Counted from the first letter of the stretch, positions 7,576 through 14,355 are shown. The stretch: 27,000 nucleotides of DNA from Paracoccaceae bacterium (GCA_021767525.1 JAASTF010000009.1:1-27000), one strand, 5' to 3'. Made by a program: numbers and translations. Notes: generated by a model from the sequence alone, not told the origin.

Positions 7576-7613
7576 GAAAAATTGCGCGGATGGGCCAAGG
7601 CCACATCCGCGCA
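7576..7613. terminator. Strong hairpin between hemH and a convergent small operon
   Basis: TGCGCGGATG (7583-7592) pairs perfectly with CATCCGCGCA (7604-7613). An inner GGCC/GGCC pair shortens the loop. On the minus strand the stem is followed by ATTTTTC, making a canonical intrinsic terminator for the 133-codon gene. For plus-strand hemH the stem is present but the U-tract is missing, so termination there is less certain. Confidence 0.75.
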
Positions 7614-7681
7614 GTCACAGGGAGAAGAAAAGATTTAACAAAACCGCGCGAAAATAGCGCGTCACTCACAAATCACGAAAA

Positions 7682-8083
7682 TCACGATGCATTGGCCAGG
7701 TACAAATCCGCCACCTGGCGCGCCGAAAGGAATTGCACGTTTTGGGCAATTTTCACGGTGCCGAACGTGGCCGGGATCAGGTGCAGTTCGACATCCAGCC
7801 GATCAGCCAGCGGATCCGACCGCAGGTCGATGAACGTATCCAGGTCGCCGTGCGCCACCAGGTCTTCGAATACCAGAACGTCGTTGCAAAAGACCTGCAC
7901 AAGCATCCGGCCCGTCACTTCGAGTTGCAGGTAAAGCTGCCCGGCATTGCCCTGCATCGCGGTGGTAGAGCTGTGCAGCGTGCCGCCCTCGGATTCAAAT
8001 GTGATGGTGCGGCCGTAGGCGCGGCGCTGCCAGCCCACGGACTCGACCGGCATCCAGGTGGCTTGTCTCAGGTTGGTAATCAT
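7682..8083 (-). CDS. Conserved-looking hypothetical protein, 133 aa, beta-rich
   Basis: I do not recognise this protein. It has no signal peptide and no transmembrane segment. The middle alternates hydrophobic and polar residues (LYLQLEVTGRMLVQVFCNDV, then DTFIDLRS and RLDVELHLIP), suggesting a beta-sandwich of about residues 45-110, and the C-terminus looks helical. Reality is well supported: the ATG at 8083 has a perfect AAGGAGGTG ribosome site 7-8 nt upstream, it lies 13 nt after another small gene, and an intrinsic terminator follows. It is the second gene of a two-gene unit diverging from the SARP-like regulator operon. This suggests, without proving, a functional link to that operon. 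Confidence 0.8.
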   Translation of the reverse strand: MITNLRQATWMPVESVGWQRRAYGRTITFESEGGTLHSSTTAMQGNAGQLYLQLEVTGRMLVQVFCNDVLVFEDLVAHGDLDTFIDLRSDPLADRLDVELHLIPATFGTVKIAQNVQFLSARQVADLYLANAS

Positions 8084-8096
8084 CTTTCACACCTCC

Positions 8097-8279
8097 TTAG
8101 CTCAGGTCCGACGGGCCGACCCGGTCGATCACGCGGATCATCCATCGCAGCACGTCTTGTTCGTCTTCACCGATATCCCCGCGTTCACTGAGGGCGACGG
8201 CGCTGCGACGCAGCTCGGGCCAGTGCCGATAAAAATCGACGAGGTCGGTGATTTTCCGGTCATTCGCTTTGGCCAACAT
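8097..8279 (-). CDS. Small hypothetical protein, 60 aa, helical
   Basis: This small soluble protein is unrecognised. It is rich in charged residues and likely all-helical (DLVDFYRHWPELRRS and EDEQDVLRWMIRVIDRV). The spacing of Trp and Leu would suit a small adaptor or dimer. The ATG at 8279 has GGAAAGG about 10-16 nt upstream. Its stop overlaps the ribosome-binding site of the 133-codon gene, consistent with one transcript and coupled translation. The region upstream (8280-8414) is a divergent promoter shared with the SARP-like regulator. It holds sequence blocks that recur upstream of another small gene at 13532. Function unknown. Confidence 0.7.
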   Translation of the reverse strand: MLAKANDRKITDLVDFYRHWPELRRSAVALSERGDIGEDEQDVLRWMIRVIDRVGPSDLS

Positions 8280-8319
8280 CCAGGCGCCTTTCCGATATCT
8301 CGCATTGATCCAACCTTAC

Positions 8320-8349
8320 TTGACCCAAGGGCACCCAAGGCGTGAATAA
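8320..8349 (+). promoter_or_regulatory. Candidate promoter and direct-repeat operator for the regulator operon
   Basis: TTGACC (8320-8325) is followed after 17-18 bp by TGAATA/GAATAA (8343-8349), an acceptable -35 with a weak -10. Inside it lie two exact copies of ACCCAAGG (8323-8330 and 8333-8340) at a 10-bp period, so both are on one face of the helix. Direct repeats of about one helical turn are what SARP/OmpR-type winged-helix proteins bind, which is the class of the adjacent gene. Autoregulation is inferred. Confidence 0.45.
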
Positions 8350-8368
8350 ACTGTGAAGTGCTTGGTAA
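8331..8368 (-). promoter_or_regulatory. Upstream element A shared with the 13580-13611 region
   Basis: Read on the minus strand, TTACCAAG-C-ACT-T-C (14 nt) is followed by CTTGGGTGC 15 nt later. The same TTACCAAG-N-ACT-N-C and CTTGGGTGC blocks occur in the same orientation at 13580-13611. In both places the CTTGGGTGC block lies about 50 nt before a minus-strand start codon (8279 and 13532). The spacing between blocks differs (15 versus 9 nt). Confidence 0.45.
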
Positions 8369-8414
8369 GACGATTTTTGCGCTGTAACCTTTTTTCAGCA
8401 GCAGGAGGGGTAAG

Positions 8415-10055
8415 GTGGCGACACGGCTGGAAATTTCGCTGTTCGGCACATGCGTCGTGCGCATCGCCGGGGACGAACCGCAAGAGATACGCGGCGCCAA
8501 GCATCGGGCGCTGTTTGCGATTCTCGCCACCGCGCCGATGGGCCGGCGCACGCGCACCTACCTGCAACAGACGCTGTGGGGCGAAACCTCGTATGACGCG
8601 GGCCACCAGAACCTGCGCCGCGCCCTCTCGGACCTGCGCACCATGCTGGGGGACGAATTCAACACCTTGTTCCACGTCACCAACAGCGATATCGAGCTTG
8701 ATCTTGAACACGTGTCCTTTGCCGGCTCGGCCAATGACGGTGCATTCCTGGAAGACCTGAACATCCGCGAACGCGCGTTCATCGATTGGGTGCAAACGGT
8801 TCGCGCAAACCCGGCGCAGGTGGCCGCGCTGCTGCGCGCGGGGCCGAAAAACGCCACGGGCCGCCCGCGTCCGCGCATCACCGCGCTGCCGCTGACCGTG
8901 GTGGGCGACGATCCCAACCTGCGGATCCTGGGCGATTGGGTCGCCGAAGAGGCCTGCCGGTCGCTGTCGCGCTCGAACCTGCTGACGGTGATCTCCCATC
9001 TCAGCAGCAGGGCGATGGCCCAGCGCAGTTTCGATATCGGTGAGATTCGTGACACTCTGAACGTGGATTACCTGATCGCGGGCACCATGCGCCGGTTTCA
9101 GGGCGACCTGGTGGCCGATTTCGATTTCATCGACACGCGCACCGGTTCGATCCTGTGGAACCGTCATATCAGCTGCCCCGAAGCCAGCTTTACCGAAGAC
9201 CTGCAGGGCCGCCTGGCCAATGTGATCCAGGGCATCGGGCGTTCGATCGCGGATGTCGCCATTTCCTATGTCCGCGACCGGCCATTGCCCCAGATCGAGG
9301 ATCACAACCTGCTGATCGCCGGCGTTTCGCTGATGCACAAGCGCCAGATGCGCGATTTCCTGAAGTCGCGCGAATTGCTGGCCGAGGCGGCAAGCCGCGC
9401 GCCGGACAATTCGGAAATCCATGCCTGGCTGGGCAAGTGGTATGTCCTGAGCGTCTTCAACGGTTGGACCATCGACGCCAAGGACGACACGCAAAAGGCG
9501 CTGGATCACACCGCCCGGTCGCTCGACATCAACCCGCATTCCAGTTTCGGGCTGACGATCGACGGTTTCGCCCACAATAACCTGCTGCAAAACATGTCGG
9601 TCGCGCACGAGCGCTATAATACCGCGCTGGAAGTGAACCCCAACGAAAGCCTGTCATGGCTGTTGCGCGGCACGCTGATGGCGTTTCAGGACGATGGAAA
9701 GGCCGCGGTTCGCGGCATAGAAACCGCGCGCAACCTGTCGCCCATCGATCCGTTCGGCTATTTCTATGACAGCCTGGCCAGCACCGCCTACGTGGCGGCG
9801 GAAGACTATGAAAAGGCGCTGGATTTCGCCGATCGCTCGCTTGCGATGAACGACCGGCACCTGTCGACCCTGCGCGCGCGCACCACCGCCCTGCATTTTT
9901 TGGGGCGCACCGACGAAGCGCGAGAAACGGCGCAGGAATTGCTTCGCAGGCAGCCCGATTTCAGTCTGGAATTTTACCGCCGCACGCATCCGTCGGCGGC
10001 ACACGAGGTGGGTCAGCGCGTGATCGAGGCGCTGACCGCCGCAGGAATTCGTTAA
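8415..10055 (+). CDS. SARP-like winged-helix regulator with TolB/CadC-like middle domain and TPR-type C-terminus
   Basis: This 546-residue cytoplasmic protein is probably a DNA-binding activator. Residues 1-100 match the SARP/OmpR winged-helix pattern (LEISLFGTCVVRIAG, GAKHRALFAILATAP, LQQTLWG, NLRRALSDLRTMLGDEF). Residues about 155-290 resemble the TolB-N/CadC-associated module seen in TPR-type cyclases and regulators (ITALPLTVVGDD, VDYLIAGTMRRFQGDLV, DTRTGSILWNRH). Residues about 300-530 are helical repeats of TPR character (DYEKALDFADRSLAMNDRH, LGRTDEARETAQELLRR). No P-loop or kinase receiver is visible. The start is GTG at 8415 with AGGAGGGG 5-12 nt upstream. It heads an operon: the PAP2 gene follows after 18 nt. 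SARP-type regulators are best known from actinobacteria, where they control secondary metabolism. The ligand is unknown. Confidence 0.82.
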   Translation: MATRLEISLFGTCVVRIAGDEPQEIRGAKHRALFAILATAPMGRRTRTYLQQTLWGETSYDAGHQNLRRALSDLRTMLGDEFNTLFHVTNSDIELDLEHVSFAGSANDGAFLEDLNIRERAFIDWVQTVRANPAQVAALLRAGPKNATGRPRPRITALPLTVVGDDPNLRILGDWVAEEACRSLSRSNLLTVISHLSSRAMAQRSFDIGEIRDTLNVDYLIAGTMRRFQGDLVADFDFIDTRTGSILWNRHISCPEASFTEDLQGRLANVIQGIGRSIADVAISYVRDRPLPQIEDHNLLIAGVSLMHKRQMRDFLKSRELLAEAASRAPDNSEIHAWLGKWYVLSVFNGWTIDAKDDTQKALDHTARSLDINPHSSFGLTIDGFAHNNLLQNMSVAHERYNTALEVNPNESLSWLLRGTLMAFQDDGKAAVRGIETARNLSPIDPFGYFYDSLASTAYVAAEDYEKALDFADRSLAMNDRHLSTLRARTTALHFLGRTDEARETAQELLRRQPDFSLEFYRRTHPSAAHEVGQRVIEALTAAGIR

Positions 10056-10073
10056 ACCTCAGGGAGAAGTGAT

Positions 10074-11210
10074 ATGTCGCAATACGGTGGTTTGGGGGGT
10101 CTTGGCGGCCTCGGTGGATTGGGTGGTCTGGGCGGTCTTGGCGGCCTGGGTGGGCTTGGGGGCCTCGGCGGTCTTGGGGGTCTGGGCGGCCTCGGCGGTC
10201 TGGGCGGGCTTGGGGGCCTTGGCGGTCTTGGCGCATCGGGCAGTTACAGCGGCGCCACCACGGTGGGGCTGCAAACAACGGCCGAGGGTCTGGCACATAT
10301 CGCTGGAACCGATCCCGCCACCGCGGCCGACCCGATGGATTTCGCCAGCACCGGCAACCTGTCGCGATGGGCCGGTTGGGTGCGCGGTTCGCTTTACCTG
10401 ACCGAGTTCACGAAGGGTCTGGATTGGGACGCGAACGCCGCCTCGGAAACGGTCAGGCTGCGCATGGATGGCAAGCCGATGGTCACGCTGTCGCGCCCGT
10501 CCGACGCGATCCTTGCCAAACAGGCCGCCATTGTGCGCGACTATGCCGATCTTCGCCCGGACCGCAGCGCCGAGATCACCTCGCAATTGGGATTCCCGAC
10601 CGAGTATTTCTCAATGATCCTGGGGCTGCATGGCGCGCAACATGAAAAGACACTCGAACTGCTGGCAGCCACGCAAGTCGTGGCGGCACATACCGCGATG
10701 ATCGCCAAGTTCGCGCTGGCGGTGCGCCGCCCCGACCAGATCGATGGGCGTATCCTGCCGATGATCGCCACACCGGGGCACGGCAGCTTTCCCAGCGCCC
10801 ATGCAACCGAGGCTTACGCCGCCATGACGGTGCTGTGCCACGTGGTCGATGGCTGGAACTCGATGACCGACAAGGAAACGCGCAAGGCGATGCTGCGCGC
10901 CCTGGCCGAGCGGATCGCCGTCAACCGCACCGTGGCGGGTGTGCATTATCCCGTCGACAGCTGGGCCGGCGCCGCCATCGGTACGGCCGTCGGGCGCGCG
11001 GTGCTGCGCCGCTGCGGGCAACAGGTGGCCACGCCTTCCTTTGCCTATGATGCCATCCATGCCGATTTCATCGACCATGCCTTCGTCAATGACGGCGCGG
11101 CGCACGGGCTGACCGAAGGCGCGGCGTATGATGTCGGCGAAAGCCCGATCTTCGGCTGGCTTTGGGCCGAGGCGATGACCGAGCGGCAGGCCCCGTCGGC
11201 GGGGGCCTGA
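10074..11210 (+). CDS. PAP2/vanadium-haloperoxidase-fold enzyme with sixteen N-terminal Gly-Gly-Leu repeats
   Basis: The 378-residue product has two parts. Residues 5-52 are sixteen perfect GGL tripeptides after MSQY. From about residue 60 on is a helical PAP2-superfamily domain with all three active-site motifs: KFALAVRRP (Lys212, Arg219, Pro220), SFPSAHATEA (Ser241, His243) and NRTVAGVHYPVD (Arg285, His291, Asp295). PAP2 enzymes are phosphatases; the same site binding vanadate gives haloperoxidases, and sequence alone does not decide between them. There is no signal peptide and no obvious set of transmembrane helices, so it is more like soluble haloperoxidase-type members. GGGAGAAG precedes the ATG at 10074. 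The protease gene starts 3 nt after its stop, so they should be co-translated. Confidence 0.88.
   Translation: MSQYGGLGGLGGLGGLGGLGGLGGLGGLGGLGGLGGLGGLGGLGGLGGLGGLGASGSYSGATTVGLQTTAEGLAHIAGTDPATAADPMDFASTGNLSRWAGWVRGSLYLTEFTKGLDWDANAASETVRLRMDGKPMVTLSRPSDAILAKQAAIVRDYADLRPDRSAEITSQLGFPTEYFSMILGLHGAQHEKTLELLAATQVVAAHTAMIAKFALAVRRPDQIDGRILPMIATPGHGSFPSAHATEAYAAMTVLCHVVDGWNSMTDKETRKAMLRALAERIAVNRTVAGVHYPVDSWAGAAIGTAVGRAVLRRCGQQVATPSFAYDAIHADFIDHAFVNDGAAHGLTEGAAYDVGESPIFGWLWAEAMTERQAPSAGA
10086..10229 (+). repeat. Sixteen tandem 9-bp units encoding (GGL)16
   Basis: The pattern GGN-GGN-YTN (Leu codons CTN or TTG) repeats sixteen times without a break, while the third codon positions vary freely (GGT, GGC, GGG, GGA; TTG, CTT, CTC, CTG). 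The protein sequence is perfect but the DNA copies are not identical, which argues for selection on the peptide rather than a very recent slippage expansion. Confidence 0.95.
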
Positions 11211-11213
11211 CCG

Positions 11214-13277
11214 ATGTTGCAGGACCGTCCCGAAGCCGAGCGGATCGACCGCTATTCCGGCCCGTACGAGCGCTGGGTTTATACGCCCGAGTTGGGCCAA
11301 CCCTTTGTCTTTCCACAAGGCACTGACCTGCGGGCGGGCTATTTCACCGCCGTTCTCGAAGGCGGTGACACCATGCCCTTTCCGCAGGGCGTCGGCGCGC
11401 GCCTGCCGCCTGTCTGGGCGCCAGGCGATGTGGGCCACACGATTCTGCCATTCGCCTTTGCGCAGCTTGACGACAGCGCAAGCGACGGGTCGCTGGATCG
11501 CATGTTGGCGCGCACCCTGCAAAATGCCGGCGGCGCGAGGTACAGGGTCAATTTCCCGATTCAACCTGATGCCTGGGTGCCCGACTATGACAGGACCGCC
11601 GCGATGGAAGGGTGGGCCGCGCCGGCGACACCGCCAAAGGCGATTGTCGCGGTGATCGACGATGGGTTGCCCTTTGCCAATCGCGCCTTCCTTGACGCGC
11701 AGGGAAAGACGCGGATCAGCCATTGTTGGCTGCAATCCGCCCCTGCCACGAACCGCGACGCCGTGCCATTCGGCCGTGAACTGGTGAATGCGCAGATCGA
11801 CACCATGCGCGCCGACGCCGCCGGTGACGAAGCAACGCTTTACCGCCGTTCGGGCGTCTTGCGCGATGGGCCAGAGGGCCGCGGTGGCCTGTTGCGTCGC
11901 GCCGCCACCCACGGCGCACAGGTGGTGGGGCTGGCAGCAGGCAACACGCAGGCCATGGGCGAAACCCCGATGCCGGACGATGTTGCGATCATCGCGGCCG
12001 AATTGCCGAACGCGATCTCTTGGGAAACCTCGGGCTTTGGCAAGGAATCCTATCTTCTGGCGGCGCTGCACTACATTTTCGACCGCGCACGCCGGATCGC
12101 CACGGCAACCGGCGCCAGTGCCGAGGAATTGCCGTTGTTCGTCAACCTGTCTTACGGGTGGAACGCGGGCCGCCACGATGGCGGCGCGATACTGGACAGC
12201 GCCATCGAAACGATGCTGACCGCGCGCCGGGCTCTGCAACCGCTGACCGAGATCGTGATGCCAACCGGCAACGAGTTCGCCGTCGATTTGCACGCCCATG
12301 TCGATGAGGCGCAGATGAAGAACGGCGCCTGCCGCCTTGGGTGGCAGGTGCAGCCCGACGACAAGACATGCAGCTACCTGGAGATCTGGTTTCCACAAGG
12401 GCTGGACCCATCGCAATACCAGATCGACCTGATCCCGCCGCACGGGCAGCTAAGCGGTCAGGGCGAACTACCCATGACACCGGACAAGGCGCTGGCAGGG
12501 GGCGATCCACGGCGCTTTGTCGAGATCGAGATGAATGGCCACAACATCGGCCAGATGTCGGCCGATTTCGACCGTGGCACGCGATGGCGGGCGATGATCG
12601 CGCTGTTGCCCACCTGCCCGAAACACGCAGCGGACCGGCGCGCGCCGGCGGGCCGCTGGACAGTGGTGATCAGCCGGACGGCGCAGGCCAGCCCGTTGCC
12701 GCGCGGCGAGGCGATCAAGCTGTGGGTGCAGCGCGACGACGATCCGGTGCAGATCAACACGGGCGGGCGGCAAAGCTATCTGGTGGATCTGCAGCCCCCA
12801 CCGCGACCACATGATCTGCCGGTCTATGACGGGCGGCTGGACCTGGTGCGCGGCTATGGCGGGCTTAGCGCCATTGCCTGCTTGCCCGGCGTTGTCCGCG
12901 TCGGCGGCTACGAAGGGTCAAGCGGCTATCCCAGCCGGTACTCGGGGGCATCGCCGATTACCGCCGAGGGGCCCGGCTCGCCCGAATTGCAAGTGTCAGC
13001 CCCCAGCGATCGCAGCAGGCTACGGCCCGGCGTACCGACAATGGGCGTGCTGTCGGGCTGCCGTAGCGGTCTGATGGGCACCAGCGCCGCCTGCCCGCAA
13101 GTGACCCGGGCCTTGGCGCTGAACGCCGTGGCGGGGCGCGATATATGGGATGGTTTCGTGCCACGGCCCGCGCATTTGGGCCATCCACGCCAGGAACCGC
13201 AGACCGACATTGCCCGCCATCAGCACGCCGCGCGGCTGGGTGCCAGGTTGTTGCCGGTCAGCGACCGACCGCTGTAA
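11214..13277 (+). CDS. Subtilisin-family (S8) serine protease, no signal peptide, large internal insertion
   Basis: The 687-residue protein has the complete subtilase machinery: Asp149 in IVAVIDDGLP, His233 in THGAQVVGLAAG, oxyanion Asn353 in MPTGNEFA, and nucleophile Ser624 in GLMGTSAACPQ. The first 140 residues form an extra domain of unknown type (PFVFPQGTDLRAGYF). Between Asn353 and Ser624 lie about 270 residues, far more than in subtilisin, including an apparently beta-rich stretch (YLEIWFPQGLDPSQYQIDL, WTVVISRTAQASPLPRGEAI). No N-terminal hydrophobic signal is present, so it may act in the cytoplasm or use a non-classical route. It begins 3 nt after the PAP2 gene and ends at a strong terminator. 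Substrate unknown; the PAP2 protein or the small neighbours are candidates by context only. Confidence 0.88.
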   Translation: MLQDRPEAERIDRYSGPYERWVYTPELGQPFVFPQGTDLRAGYFTAVLEGGDTMPFPQGVGARLPPVWAPGDVGHTILPFAFAQLDDSASDGSLDRMLARTLQNAGGARYRVNFPIQPDAWVPDYDRTAAMEGWAAPATPPKAIVAVIDDGLPFANRAFLDAQGKTRISHCWLQSAPATNRDAVPFGRELVNAQIDTMRADAAGDEATLYRRSGVLRDGPEGRGGLLRRAATHGAQVVGLAAGNTQAMGETPMPDDVAIIAAELPNAISWETSGFGKESYLLAALHYIFDRARRIATATGASAEELPLFVNLSYGWNAGRHDGGAILDSAIETMLTARRALQPLTEIVMPTGNEFAVDLHAHVDEAQMKNGACRLGWQVQPDDKTCSYLEIWFPQGLDPSQYQIDLIPPHGQLSGQGELPMTPDKALAGGDPRRFVEIEMNGHNIGQMSADFDRGTRWRAMIALLPTCPKHAADRRAPAGRWTVVISRTAQASPLPRGEAIKLWVQRDDDPVQINTGGRQSYLVDLQPPPRPHDLPVYDGRLDLVRGYGGLSAIACLPGVVRVGGYEGSSGYPSRYSGASPITAEGPGSPELQVSAPSDRSRLRPGVPTMGVLSGCRSGLMGTSAACPQVTRALALNAVAGRDIWDGFVPRPAHLGHPRQEPQTDIARHQHAARLGARLLPVSDRPL

Positions 13278-13298
13278 CCAGGGGGTCGTTACAAAAAG

Positions 13299-13327
13299 AA
13301 AAGGCGGTGGAAGCTCCACCGCCTTTT
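13299..13327. terminator. Bidirectional intrinsic terminator
   Basis: AAAAGGCGGTGG (13299-13310) pairs perfectly over 12 bp with CCACCGCCTTTT (13316-13327) around the 5-nt loop AAGCT. T-runs occur on both strands (TTTT rightward; TTTTCTTTTTG on the minus strand). It ends the protease operon and the convergent small gene at 13350-13532. Confidence 0.92.
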
Positions 13328-13349
13328 CCATGTGTCGATAGTGCCGGAC

Positions 13350-13532
13350 TTAGTCCGAAGCAGCCACGGCCAGGATTGCCAGCAGCAGCAGCGGGATGGC
13401 GATGCCACCTGCCGACGAGCTTGCAGCTTCTTCCACGATGACCGGTGCTTCGATCACGGGCTCCGACATGTTGCCGGCGAAAGCGGTGGTTGCAGCGGCG
13501 GACAGAGCAGCAGCGAGAACGAGTTTCTTCAT
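13350..13532 (-). CDS. Small secreted or membrane peptide, 60 aa
   Basis: The product begins with a classical signal peptide (MKKLVLAAALSAAATTAFA, cleavage probably after AFA at 19). It then has a short acidic stretch (SEPVIEAPVIVEE), a Ser/Gly hinge (ASSSAGG) and a C-terminal hydrophobic helix of about 15 residues ending in SD. A mature peptide of about 41 residues anchored by its C-terminus is expected. I recall peptides of this layout as frequent in roseobacters without known function. GGAGG lies 5-9 nt before the ATG at 13532. Its leader has an inverted repeat (TCGCCT/AGGCGA, 13549-13573) and an upstream element shared with the small operon at 8279. It converges on the protease operon across a common terminator. 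Confidence 0.82.
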   Translation of the reverse strand: MKKLVLAAALSAAATTAFAGNMSEPVIEAPVIVEEAASSSAGGIAIPLLLLAILAVAASD

Positions 13533-13579
13533 GTTATCCTCCAGATATTCGCCTGTCGCACACGGTTAGGCGACGACAA

Positions 13580-13611
13580 GCACCCAAGACTTACCTCGTA
13601 GTTCTTGGTAA
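13580..13611 (-). promoter_or_regulatory. Upstream element B shared with the 8331-8368 region
   Basis: On the minus strand TTACCAAG-A-ACT-A-C is followed 9 nt later by CTTGGGTGC, about 50 nt before the start codon at 13532. The matching blocks upstream of 8279 have the same orientation and a similar distance to the start. CCAAGA/TCTTGG also forms a dyad here (13584-13608). Confidence 0.45.
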
Positions 13612-13677
13612 AACAGCAAAAAACGCCGATTGCAAACCCACATTTGCCTGCCGCATATGGCTTTGCGCCGAATGTCG

Positions 13678-14289
13678 TCAAATAAGCAACACTTGCGTAC
13701 CGACCTGCGCAAACGAGAAAAGCTCGGCGATATGCTCGTTGTAAAGACCGATACAGCCATTCGACGACCGCCGGCCGATCTTGCGCGTGTCATGGGTGCC
13801 GTGGATGCGATAATAGGTCCACGACAGGTACAACGCATGGGTGCCAAGCGGGTTGTCCGGACCCGGCGGCACGTAATCGGGCCATTCGGGATTTCGCTCC
13901 TTCATCGACGGGGTCGGGCGCCAGTCGGGCCCTTCGACCTTGCGCACCACGCTGGTGCGGCCACGGCGGGTCAGATCCTCGCTAAGCGGCACGGACGACG
14001 GGTAAAGCTTGTAGATGCTTTGATCGGCCGACCAGTAATGCAGGGCGCGGCTGTCGATATCCACCAGGATGGCGCCGTTGCTCAGGTCCGAGAAATAGGG
14101 CCGCCAATCCAAGGTGCGAAAGCTGGAAATATTGCGGCGGACCGCCTGGCTCAGGTCGCGCTCGACCTCGACGGTGCCGGCGCCGTTCACGTCGGAATTG
14201 CTTTGGGCCAGCGCGGGCGCGGCCAGCATTGCGGTGCCCGTGGCAAGAAACGCGCGGCGGTTCATGGGTTTGGGCGAAAACTTGGTCAT
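13678..14289 (-). CDS. L,D-transpeptidase (YkuD domain) with Tat-type signal
   Basis: This 203-residue exported enzyme probably forms 3-3 peptidoglycan cross-links or attaches proteins to peptidoglycan. The N-terminus has NRRAFLATGTAMLAAPALAQ, a twin-arginine signal with an AxA cleavage site near residue 28. The YkuD catalytic motif is YRIHGTHDTRKIGRRSSNGC, with His163 and the nucleophile Cys179, followed by IGLYN. I chose the ATG at 14289 because GGAG lies 8-11 nt upstream; in-frame ATGs further up (14355, 14328, 14313) sit in or before the promoter. The gene is divergent from the CAP-domain lipoprotein gene. A second L,D-transpeptidase lies nearby at 14967-15455. The frame is intact. Confidence 0.92.
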   Translation of the reverse strand: MTKFSPKPMNRRAFLATGTAMLAAPALAQSNSDVNGAGTVEVERDLSQAVRRNISSFRTLDWRPYFSDLSNGAILVDIDSRALHYWSADQSIYKLYPSSVPLSEDLTRRGRTSVVRKVEGPDWRPTPSMKERNPEWPDYVPPGPDNPLGTHALYLSWTYYRIHGTHDTRKIGRRSSNGCIGLYNEHIAELFSFAQVGTQVLLI

Positions 14290-14326
14290 CGTCTTCTCCG
14301 AAGAGGTGTGCATTCGATTATCGCGC

Positions 14327-14355
14327 ATAATATGGCGCGAATGCCGCAGTCGCAA
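14327..14355 (-). promoter_or_regulatory. Probable sigma-70 promoter of the Tat-type L,D-transpeptidase gene
   Basis: Minus-strand TTGCGA (14350-14355), a spacer of exactly 17 bp and TATTAT (14327-14332) lie about 40 nt before the ATG at 14289. Both boxes are close to consensus. The position also argues against the longer upstream start codons of that gene. Confidence 0.55.

Noticed and set aside
6125..7669. 514-codon minus-strand frame opposite hemH
   Set aside because: It is a shadow: hemH on the plus strand is unambiguous, and the minus frame crosses the terminator at 7583-7613.
8316..9608. 430-codon minus-strand frame opposite the SARP-like gene
   Set aside because: It runs through the divergent promoter and has no motif; the plus-strand frame matches known domains over its whole length.
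10086..10229. Tandem repeat considered as a CRISPR-like or satellite array
   Set aside because: The units are 9 bp, contiguous, in frame and code for GGL; there are no spacers.
10611..12443. 610-codon open frame on the minus strand, opposite the PAP2 and protease genes
   Set aside because: It is the antisense shadow of GC-rich coding DNA. The plus strand carries all catalytic motifs of two families, and the minus frame has no recognisable domain or ribosome site.
13612..13677. TTTTTT run with a GCAAA/TTTGC hairpin after the Tat-type transpeptidase, considered as a terminator
   Set aside because: The stem is only 5 bp and is separated from the T-run by several bases, so it is too weak to call.
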